Shown in pieces: positions 1 to 6,783 of a stretch of DNA of 64,000 nt. Location of the stretch: contig NZ_CXOM01000002.1 in assembly GCF_001269365.1 (NCBI RefSeq), positions 653,440-717,439 of the forward strand, given 5' to 3'. The DNA comes from Limnohabitans sp. Rim11. Its GTDB lineage: Bacteria > Pseudomonadota > Gammaproteobacteria > Burkholderiales > Burkholderiaceae_C. Position 1 is the stretch's first letter; each line of letters begins with the position of its first letter. A program made the position numbers and the translations under genes. The notes below the pieces were generated by a model. It searched no databases. It was given only the letters and a program-made list of their open reading frames with translations, and had not been told where the DNA came from.

Positions 1-148
1 AGCTGGTGAAAAATTGACACTTAATAATGTCCGCGTCATCCGCCCAGGCTTAGGCTTGCCTACCAAATACTTGGATGTGGTTCTTGGTAAGAAACTGAAC
101 CGTAATGTTAAACGTGGAACACCAATCAATTGGAATTTAATTGAATAG
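1..148 (+). CDS. pseI: Pseudaminic acid synthase (PseI/NeuB family), C-terminal fragment
   Basis: The reading frame enters from the left edge (first full codon at base 2) and stops with TAG at 146-148, giving 48 residues. The text fits the end of the SAF (antifreeze-like) domain that closes sialic-acid-synthase-family enzymes, with RVIRPGLGLPTKYLD, then a LGKK step and KRGTPINWNLI. In this family the enzyme condenses a 6-carbon amino sugar with phosphoenolpyruvate to make a nonulosonic acid; the KRGTP-W-LI ending is more typical of PseI than of NeuB. Position next to flagellin fits pseudaminic acid made for flagellin glycosylation. Only the tail is visible, so PseI versus NeuB or LegI is a judgement. 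The next gene is convergent, with 15 bp between stops. Confidence 0.72.
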   Translation, partial: AGEKLTLNNVRVIRPGLGLPTKYLDVVLGKKLNRNVKRGTPINWNLIE

Positions 149-163
149 ATGTAAATTACAGCC

Positions 164-1801
164 TCAACTTTCAAGTTGGAATTTTTTGTTTATGTAGTTT
201 GCTATGTGAGTTAAAACAGACTTAAACTCTTCGTTCTTTTGGGGTGTAAAGGTAATCATGTTTTTTGAAAATGGAAAATAAGTTGTTCCCAAATTCGTCC
301 AGTCTAGAGAAGGTTTGAAAGTTAGAGCGGGCGTTCCAATTGAAAATGTCATTGGAGAAACTGCAGTTGCCGCAGTTACAACGAAAGTTAACTGTGAAAT
401 CAACGAAAATACAGTTTCCAAATCATTCTTCAGGTCAATGTCAGGCCAGCGATGAATTTTGACATTGAAATTTTCTTCTGCGAGCGTTAATTCTTCATCG
501 CAATCGCCATATTGAAGATTGATAAAGACTGCATTGGGGATTGAAAAAATAGCCTCCCAGTCAGAAAGGGGAATATAGTTTGTAGAGCGTTCAGTTGTAA
601 TCAATCCGCTTCGCCAGCATATTCCAATAATCAATTTATCAAGATTATTTTGAATTAACTCATTGAATGCATGATTGTTGTTTTGAGAAGGGATTAAGTA
701 CGAATTTTTACTGCCGTAGTCTGAAATTGATTTGCGAAAATGTTTGTTTAAAGAACCGATTGGAACGTGATAAGTGTAGTCGAAAATTAGTTGATTTCCA
801 TTTTCGTCAAAAGAGTAAGGCCGCACCTTAATGTTAGGAAAAGACCTTTGAGCAACTGATACCAACCTAGGTTGGCATTCTAAAATAACGTTTTTAAATT
901 TTAATAAAACATCTGAGATGAGACTCATAAAAAGAATTTCATCACCAAGACCTTGTTCGCCCCAAATCATAAGAGTGCCAGAACCAATTTCTTGACCATC
1001 CCATCGAGGAACTGAAAAAGAACGATTGGGACGTCTTCTTTGATAAAAGGGAACCGACTTACTCAGGCCATTATCATACAGTTGCCAGCCTTCTTGTATT
1101 TTTCCAATTGTTAAATATGCATAACTTAAATTGTATTTGATTGTGGCCTCAATGTCATAATGAGGTTGATTATTAGAATTTAAAATATTTTCATAAATTT
1201 CTATTGCTTCGAGATGCCTTCCTTGATTTGAATAAACAAGAGCAATATTTAATTTCGCTTCCGTACATTTTGGATTTAAAGTTAAAGCGGTTTCAAGCGA
1301 ATACTTTGCTTCTTCAAGTCTATAAAGACCAATTAATGCCAGGCCAAGATTTAGATGAAATTCAAAACTAGAAGGGGATAAAGTGATGCCTTTGATACTT
1401 GCATCACATAAATTTTTATTATCACCAAGACTATGATAAACTGAAATTAAGCCTTTAAGCGCCAGTAGATTTTTAGAATCAATCCGAAGTGCCTCAATAA
1501 AAATATCAATTGAAGACTCGAATTGTTCTAATTTAAATAAATCGATCCCTATGTTAGCTAATATTATAGGATTTTCTTTTGAAAGCTCGTGTGCTTTTAA
1601 GTGGTAATCTAATGCAGCACGAAAGTTTCCAATTCTTGAGTAGCAAGTGCCAAGTTCATTTAGTACAGCATAATTTTGAGGTTCTAATTTATAGGCTTCT
1701 AGTAAATATCTAATAGCTTGATTTGTTTTATTTTGAGCGAGGCTATTTTCGATTGATTTTAAGATTTTATTAAATTTGATCTTAGCGGAGTGATTAATCA
1801 T
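164..1801 (-). CDS. TPR-repeat protein with glycosyltransferase-like C-terminal half
   Basis: 545 residues. Residues about 5-240 are consecutive tetratricopeptide repeats (for example AVLNELGTCYSRIGNFRAAL and TEAKLNIALVYSNQGRHLEA). The C-terminal half, about 270-535, has WGEQGLGDEILF, IGICWRSG and a TAATAVSPM stretch, the pattern of TPR proteins fused to a GT9/heptosyltransferase-like fold. It lies just downstream of fliC on the same strand and beside pseI, so transfer of a nonulosonic acid or another sugar to flagellin is a reasonable inference. It is not proven, and no Maf-type transferase is seen here. Two sample lines (661-720 and 1501-1560) count to about 35 % and 27 % G+C, against about 50 % in a sampled flg line, so its base composition differs sharply from its neighbours. 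Acquisition by transfer is likely. Confidence 0.7.
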   Translation of the reverse strand: MINHSAKIKFNKILKSIENSLAQNKTNQAIRYLLEAYKLEPQNYAVLNELGTCYSRIGNFRAALDYHLKAHELSKENPIILANIGIDLFKLEQFESSIDIFIEALRIDSKNLLALKGLISVYHSLGDNKNLCDASIKGITLSPSSFEFHLNLGLALIGLYRLEEAKYSLETALTLNPKCTEAKLNIALVYSNQGRHLEAIEIYENILNSNNQPHYDIEATIKYNLSYAYLTIGKIQEGWQLYDNGLSKSVPFYQRRRPNRSFSVPRWDGQEIGSGTLMIWGEQGLGDEILFMSLISDVLLKFKNVILECQPRLVSVAQRSFPNIKVRPYSFDENGNQLIFDYTYHVPIGSLNKHFRKSISDYGSKNSYLIPSQNNNHAFNELIQNNLDKLIIGICWRSGLITTERSTNYIPLSDWEAIFSIPNAVFINLQYGDCDEELTLAEENFNVKIHRWPDIDLKNDLETVFSLISQLTFVVTAATAVSPMTFSIGTPALTFKPSLDWTNLGTTYFPFSKNMITFTPQKNEEFKSVLTHIANYINKKFQLES

Positions 1802-1835
1802 TTTTAAATAGTGTCAATATGCTAACGACAATAGC

Positions 1836-1866
1836 AAAAAAAAAGGCCACTGTAAAGTGGCCTTTT
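1836..1866 (-). terminator. Rho-independent terminator of fliC
   Basis: Read on the minus strand, a stem AAAAGGCCAC/GTGGCCTTTT with a 6-nt loop is followed by an unbroken run of T (bases 1844 down to 1836). It begins a few bases after the fliC stop and separates flagellin from the TPR gene, so that gene probably receives only read-through or has its own start. Confidence 0.85.
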
Positions 1867-1878
1867 AGATGTTTAACT

Positions 1879-3312
1879 TTACTTGAGTAAAGCCAAAACT
1901 GATTGAGCACTCTGATTTGCCTGAGCCAACATCGCTGTAGCAGCCTGTGTGATGATTTGTGCCTTTGCTAAATTGGTCGTTTCTTTTGCGTAGTCTGTAT
2001 CCAAAATACGGCTTCTAGAAGCTGACAAATTGACAGAAGTGGTTTCAAGATTAGAGATGGTTGCTGCCAAACGATTTTGATAAGCACCCATTGCTGCACG
2101 AGAGTCGGTTACCGTGTTGATCGCTTTGTCAAGCGTTGACAATGCACTTTGCGCTCCTGCTGCGGTTGTCAAATCTATAGATGAAACACCAGCACCTGCT
2201 GTAGCGGTAGCAGCACTGTAACCGACTGTTGCACCAATTGCGCTAAGAGCCGTGCCACCCACAGTAATACCTGTCGACTGGCTTGAAGTCAGGCTAAGTT
2301 TTCCATAACTGGTAGCAGCAGTTAAACCAGACTGGCCGACTGATGTTGTAGTGAGGTCAACGTTGCGACCATCTGCGGCAGTTAAAGTGTAAGCACCAGT
2401 AGCTCCTGAGTCGACGCTAGCGACAACACCAGTTTGTGAGCTGACAGCATTAATAGCGGCAGCAATTGAGCTAGCTGCGCCCTTAGCAGTGGCATCAGTA
2501 GTGCCTGTAACAGTAACACCATTAATGCCCAGTGTAAAGGTAGCTGCGGTTGCTGAACCAGCGATTGCCGTTACAACTGTTGCACCTACAACTGCTGTCA
2601 CACCAGTTTGACCGGTAATCGCGTTGATGGCGTTAGCTTTGGAAATTGCGCTAGATTTATCTCCAGTTGAAGAAACGCCATCAGCAACAGTTGCGCCAAC
2701 GTTGTAGCCATTGATTGTTACTGATCCTGCTGTCGTAATCGCAGCAGAACCAACTGTGAGTGAAGTAGTGGTAGTGGAGTAGCTAGAACCTGATCCTACG
2801 CCCAATGAGCTGGCTTTTGCATTGCTAATTGATATAGTGATACGGTCATTTGAGTCATTACCAGCTCCAACTTGTAGCGATTGGTTTTGAAAAGAACCGT
2901 CCAACAGCTTTATGCCGTTGAATGCAGAGTTATTCGCAACGCGGTCAATCTCAGCAACCAACTGTGTTGCTTCAGCGTTTAGTGCAGAGCGGTCAGAAGA
3001 ATTGTTACCCGTGTTGGCAGACTGAACGGCCAATTCACGAATACGCTGCAAGTTATCGCCAATCGCAGACAAGCTGCCCTCAGCTGTTTGCGTCAAAGAG
3101 ATGCCGTCGTTTGCATTGCGAATGGCTGCAGAAATTCCGCGAATATTTGCAGTCATACGTGTGCTGATGGCCAAGCCAGCAGCATCGTCTTTTGCGTTAT
3201 TGATGCGAATGCCTGTTGACAGGCGCTCCATTGCTGTGTCTTGGTTGAGTCCAGTTTTACGCAATGAGCTTTGGGCAGCCATTGCACTGATGTTTGTATT
3301 GATAACTGACAT
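1879..3312 (-). CDS. fliC: Flagellin
   Basis: 477 residues; the filament subunit, exported through the flagellar type III system and polymerised under the FliD cap. The N-terminal D0/D1 block (MSVINTNISAM, then ERLSTGIRINNAKDDAAGLAI and LQRIRELAVQ) and the C-terminal block (about 395-477, with NLSASRSRILDTDYA and ending SVLALLK) are canonical. The middle, about 165-380, is rich in Ala, Thr, Ser, Gly and Val, typical of the surface-exposed variable domain and of O-glycosylated flagellins. It has its own sigma-28 promoter 66 bp upstream and a terminator just downstream, so it is a single-gene late unit. Only one flagellin gene is present in the window. FliS, its chaperone, is encoded at 39976-40410. 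Confidence 0.97.
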   Translation of the reverse strand: MSVINTNISAMAAQSSLRKTGLNQDTAMERLSTGIRINNAKDDAAGLAISTRMTANIRGISAAIRNANDGISLTQTAEGSLSAIGDNLQRIRELAVQSANTGNNSSDRSALNAEATQLVAEIDRVANNSAFNGIKLLDGSFQNQSLQVGAGNDSNDRITISISNAKASSLGVGSGSSYSTTTTSLTVGSAAITTAGSVTINGYNVGATVADGVSSTGDKSSAISKANAINAITGQTGVTAVVGATVVTAIAGSATAATFTLGINGVTVTGTTDATAKGAASSIAAAINAVSSQTGVVASVDSGATGAYTLTAADGRNVDLTTTSVGQSGLTAATSYGKLSLTSSQSTGITVGGTALSAIGATVGYSAATATAGAGVSSIDLTTAAGAQSALSTLDKAINTVTDSRAAMGAYQNRLAATISNLETTSVNLSASRSRILDTDYAKETTNLAKAQIITQAATAMLAQANQSAQSVLALLK

Positions 3313-3378
3313 GGATTTTCTCCTTCAAGGGTTTTAACGAAGTTACAAGAAATCCAATTTGAAATCTTGTTACTTGCT

Positions 3379-3405
3379 GATTCGGTATCTGTAGAAATTA
3401 CTTGA
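3379..3405 (-). promoter_or_regulatory. Sigma-28 promoter of fliC
   Basis: On the minus strand: TCAAGTAA (3405-3398), an 11-nt spacer, then ACCGAATC (3386-3379). It matches the sigma-28 pattern seen four more times in this window, with one base changed at the start of the -10 element. It leaves a leader of roughly 60 nt before the fliC ATG. Confidence 0.68.
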
Positions 3406-3445
3406 GTGTGTTGATTAAAATAATGCAATGTTTTTAGCTTTCGCT

Positions 3446-3844
3446 TCACGCATGAGCATTTAGTAACAGGCCTTTGACCTTCTCAATGTTGTGCGCTACA
3501 CGCACCACCACTTCATTGGGAATTTGCCGAACCACTTCACCGGTCTCTGCGCTACGCACAGTAACCACGGGACCGCCTACGGCCTCGTCAATCTGGAAAC
3601 CCAGACCACGTTTGGTGGATGCCATTTGTTGATTGAGCATGCTCACAGCTTCTTGCAAGTTCTGCCTAACTTCTGAAGCATCAAACTTAATAGCCACTGG
3701 TTTAGGGGCTAGAACTTTGGGTGTTTCAGGAATTTGGATGGCCGAACTGCCGGGTGCTTGTGAACTTGCAGACGCAGGGGCACTCGGCCGCGCTGCTGCG
3801 ACGCCGGCACCCCCTCTAGCAATATTGCTGATTTCGGAAACCAT
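3446..3844 (-). CDS. flaG: FlaG family flagellar protein
   Basis: 132 residues. An Ala/Pro/Ser-rich N-terminus (about 1-50) is followed by the conserved FlaG domain at about 50-130, including GFQIDE, VVTVRSAETGEVVRQIP and a closing amphipathic helix. FlaG proteins influence filament length or stability in several polar-flagellated bacteria; the biochemical role is not settled. It sits between fliD and fliC with a very good sigma-28 promoter directly upstream, so it is a late gene. The open frames on the opposite strand here (for example 3633-3941) are shadows. Confidence 0.9.
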   Translation of the reverse strand: MVSEISNIARGGAGVAAARPSAPASASSQAPGSSAIQIPETPKVLAPKPVAIKFDASEVRQNLQEAVSMLNQQMASTKRGLGFQIDEAVGGPVVTVRSAETGEVVRQIPNEVVVRVAHNIEKVKGLLLNAHA

Positions 3845-3939
3845 AGTTGTCCGTCCTTTTCTTCATAAGCATGCTGAACATGCCGAGTACCACCGGTCTC
3901 CTGCACTCAGAAAGTGTCAAGAGAAGTTCAGTGGTTGGT

Positions 3940-3966
3940 GAATCGGCAGGCCAAAGCCAAACTTGA
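3940..3966 (-). promoter_or_regulatory. Sigma-28 promoter of flaG
   Basis: On the minus strand: TCAAGTTT (3966-3959), an 11-nt spacer, then GCCGATTC (3947-3940). This is the best match in the window to the sigma-28 consensus and lies about 95 bp before the flaG ATG, in the non-coding gap after fliD. Confidence 0.82.
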
Positions 3967-4023
3967 GGACGAATTTCAAGTTTTTTGAAAAAAAATGCTT
4001 CTACAGAGGAGAAAGGGGGCTAA

Positions 4024-5820
4024 TTATTTGTTGGTGTAGCTGGCCATCATGCCTTCAAAGGTGCTCTTCAAGCTGGTTTGCAGGCTCTTAGATTGGCCCA
4101 CCATCGATTCCATGGCGGCAAATTGTTTGTTGTACCTGGCCAGCATGGCGGTCATTCGGGTATCCAAGGCCGCCAGTTCTTTTTGGTAAGAAGCTATTTT
4201 TGTGCTGAGGTTGGTGCTTTGCGTGGTCAATGCCGCACTGGTATCCAACATGGAAGTGAGTTTTTTAACGGCTTCACCTGCAGTGCCGGCCGGCAATACG
4301 CTAAACGAACTCTGATTTTCTTTGTTGGCCGTTAGCAGGGTAACCACATTGTCAAATTTGTTTTGCAAGGCGCTGTCAAGCTTGGTGGCGTCTAGTTCCA
4401 ACTCACCCGTGCGGCTAATGGTGAGGCCAATGTCGCGCAAAGCAGTCAACCCACCAGCGGGCGAATTGGAATCGGCCGTAATCATGGCGCGCATTTGAGT
4501 TCGCACAGTGCTCACGATGGAATTGCCCACCAAAGTAGCACCATAAGTTTCTACAGTTGACTTGGGGTCGGCCACCACACCCAACATGGAGTTGGCATCG
4601 TTGAAGGCGGTTACCAAGGCTTGTATTTTGGTTTTAACGCCCGATGTGTCTCGAGAAAAGTCTAGGCTAGCGTTGCCAGTGGTGGTGGTAAACAACTCCA
4701 AAGTAGTGCCTGCAATAGCATCTGTCACTCGATTGGAGCTGGCGGTAATGGCCATCCCATCCACTGTGAGTGCTGCGTTTTCTGCAGCTTGAAGTTGGGT
4801 GCCAAAATTCACGTTGGCCACTGTGCCGCCGCCTGTAGCCAGGCTGGTAAGCGAGAAAGCATTGCTAGCACCTGTAGTGCCCGTAACCATAATTCTAAAA
4901 GGGGCGCTGGCATCGCCTGTGTTTACCAATTGTGCGCTCACACCTTGGTTGGCAGAATTGATGGCAGCCACAATACCCGCAGGCGTGGTGGCGGTGCTTG
5001 CAATGGCAATGCTATTTGCAAATTGAGTGGCTGTAGGGGTGGCAATGTCTGCCGCTGCATTGGCAGCAGAGGTCAGTGTTAGCACGCCGTTGTTGTTCAC
5101 GCCTGATGAATAGCCAGCGGCAAAGGTGCCAGAAAATGTGCCGTAGGTGGCCAGTGCGTCGCTGTTGATGGCTGCTGCCGCTACGCCACCATTGCCCAAT
5201 TGGTCAAACATTTCACCCACTTCAGAGGCTGTCAGGGCCTTGTTGGCAGTCAATGTCAAGCCATTCACCGTAACGGTGTCGCCTGTGCCCATGGCCTTGA
5301 ATGTAAGGGTCGATGTAGAAGGTGTGGCGTTCACCGCAGGTGGTCCAACGCTTGCAGTGTTGCCTTGCGCAAACACTTTGGTTGGCGTGGGGTCAATGCC
5401 TTTTTTAAGGACCAAGCTAAAAGCTGCGCCGCCGTTTAACTGCGTTAGGGGAGTCGCAAAGCCAGCGCCGTTTTCTCCAGAAATATTGCGTTGTGGCTTT
5501 GCCAAGTTGGTCACGTTCACTGTGTGACTGCCCGCACTGGCTGTGGCTGTGGCTGTCACGCTAATGGCCGAAGGCTGGCTCACGCGAGGAACCACCGAGT
5601 TGAAATCGCTTTGATCTTTTAAATTGGCAAAAGCAGTTTTGAGATCACCCAATACAAACTTAATTGCCGAGTAGCCCGAAATACCCCCTTCAGATTTTTT
5701 GATTTTGGCATCGATGGCCGCTTTCCGCGGCGCCTTCTCCGCATCGACCAAGCTGGTGGCCAATGCTTTCACATCAACGCCAGAGCCGGCACCTAAAGCA
5801 CTGATGGTATCTGTTGCCAT
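4024..5820 (-). CDS. fliD: Flagellar filament capping protein FliD (HAP2)
   Basis: 598 residues. FliD forms the pentameric or hexameric cap at the filament tip and catalyses flagellin insertion. The N-terminal FliD domain (about 1-110: ISALGAGSGVDVKALATSLVDAE) and the C-terminal FliD domain (about 390-595, ending MMASYTNK with heptad-rich helices) are both clear. The central part is Ala/Thr/Gly-rich and longer than in the E. coli protein. It starts 17 bp after the flgL stop, so it is probably the end of the long flgB-flgL transcript. A shorter in-frame start is not needed, since MATDTISALGAGSG is the usual beginning. Confidence 0.95.
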   Translation of the reverse strand: MATDTISALGAGSGVDVKALATSLVDAEKAPRKAAIDAKIKKSEGGISGYSAIKFVLGDLKTAFANLKDQSDFNSVVPRVSQPSAISVTATATASAGSHTVNVTNLAKPQRNISGENGAGFATPLTQLNGGAAFSLVLKKGIDPTPTKVFAQGNTASVGPPAVNATPSTSTLTFKAMGTGDTVTVNGLTLTANKALTASEVGEMFDQLGNGGVAAAAINSDALATYGTFSGTFAAGYSSGVNNNGVLTLTSAANAAADIATPTATQFANSIAIASTATTPAGIVAAINSANQGVSAQLVNTGDASAPFRIMVTGTTGASNAFSLTSLATGGGTVANVNFGTQLQAAENAALTVDGMAITASSNRVTDAIAGTTLELFTTTTGNASLDFSRDTSGVKTKIQALVTAFNDANSMLGVVADPKSTVETYGATLVGNSIVSTVRTQMRAMITADSNSPAGGLTALRDIGLTISRTGELELDATKLDSALQNKFDNVVTLLTANKENQSSFSVLPAGTAGEAVKKLTSMLDTSAALTTQSTNLSTKIASYQKELAALDTRMTAMLARYNKQFAAMESMVGQSKSLQTSLKSTFEGMMASYTNK

Positions 5821-5837
5821 GGCTCAGGTCTCTTCAA

Positions 5838-6761
5838 TTACTTGATGTAGTTGAACAAATTCAACTGACTCACCTTGGCAAAACTGGCCTGCGCCGCTTC
5901 CAAGCTCATCATTTGCTGGTTCATTTTGGTAATGGCGCTGGCGTAGTCCAGGTCTTCAATGGAAGACAAGGTGGTCTTCAAATTCAGGGTGGTGTCTTCC
6001 AACACAGCTGTTTGCTGATCCACCACATTCAAGTTAGTACCAATTTGTGCTTGCGCTAAGCTCACGCCTTGTGTCAAGGCATCCAGCTCACCCACACCAC
6101 GTCGAATGTCATCGCCCTTGGAGTTGTTCAAGCCAGAAATCAAGTCGTCGAGCACTTTGAAAAAGCCAACGCCAGTGGCTTTGCCGTTGGTGTCTGGCCG
6201 TGCCACCGGCACAAAGGCATCGGTGCCTGTGCGGTTAACGGGAATGCTGCGCTGTTCTCCCACACGCACATTCATGCGGGTTTGGTCGCCCATGTACACC
6301 GGGCTGCCATTGGCGGTTTCTACAAAGGCGGGCTGCTTCACGCGGCTGCCAGAGAACAAGTAGTTGCCGTTGCTGTCTTTGGTGTTGGCCAAGCTAAGCA
6401 GCTGGTCGCGCAAAGCTTGCATTTCTGTGCCCAAGGCTTTTCTGTCGGGCACGCTCAATGTGTCGTTGGCACCTTGCACGGCAATTTCTTTGGCCCGAAC
6501 CAGCAAGTTGCTGGCGCTGTTCAGGGTTGTATCTTCCCCTTCCAGTCTGGCCTTGATGGTGTTCAAAGAGCTTTGATAGCTGTCTTGTTTGTTCAAGACC
6601 GATTTCAAACGCTGAATGGTGGCCGCTTGGTTGGGCGCATCACTGGCATTGATAATTTGTTTGCCTTGTGCCAGCTGCGCTTGGGTTTGCGTCAGCTTAC
6701 TTTGGACGCCACTCATTTGGGCGGAGGCTCGGTCAAACAAAAGGCGGGTTGAAATTTTCAT
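5838..6761 (-). CDS. flgL: Hook-filament junction protein FlgL (HAP3)
   Basis: 307 residues. It forms the second junction ring between hook and filament, together with FlgK. The flagellin-like N-terminus (MKISTRLLFDRASAQM, GKQIINASDAPNQAATI) and a C-terminal coiled-coil (DYASAITKMNQQMMSLEAAQASFAKVSQLNLFNYIK pattern, shown here in part) are diagnostic. Its length matches the family. It lies 22 bp downstream of flgK and 17 bp upstream of fliD, consistent with co-transcription. No sigma-28 element was found directly upstream. Confidence 0.95.
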   Translation of the reverse strand: MKISTRLLFDRASAQMSGVQSKLTQTQAQLAQGKQIINASDAPNQAATIQRLKSVLNKQDSYQSSLNTIKARLEGEDTTLNSASNLLVRAKEIAVQGANDTLSVPDRKALGTEMQALRDQLLSLANTKDSNGNYLFSGSRVKQPAFVETANGSPVYMGDQTRMNVRVGEQRSIPVNRTGTDAFVPVARPDTNGKATGVGFFKVLDDLISGLNNSKGDDIRRGVGELDALTQGVSLAQAQIGTNLNVVDQQTAVLEDTTLNLKTTLSSIEDLDYASAITKMNQQMMSLEAAQASFAKVSQLNLFNYIK

Positions 6762-6783
6762 GATGGTTTAGCTTTCACGCACT

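Noticed and set aside
3153..3449. 98-codon frame covering the fliC start and its upstream gap
   Set aside because: It overlaps the sigma-28 promoter and the fliC N-terminus in another frame, with no recognisable features.
3967..4023. Terminator between fliD and flaG
   Set aside because: A-rich and T-rich tracts could form a weak AT-only hairpin, but there is no stable GC stem.
6069..6752. 227-codon open frame on the plus strand opposite flgL
   Set aside because: FlgL on the minus strand is complete and canonical; the open frame has His/Cys/Gln-rich text without family features and comes from codon bias.
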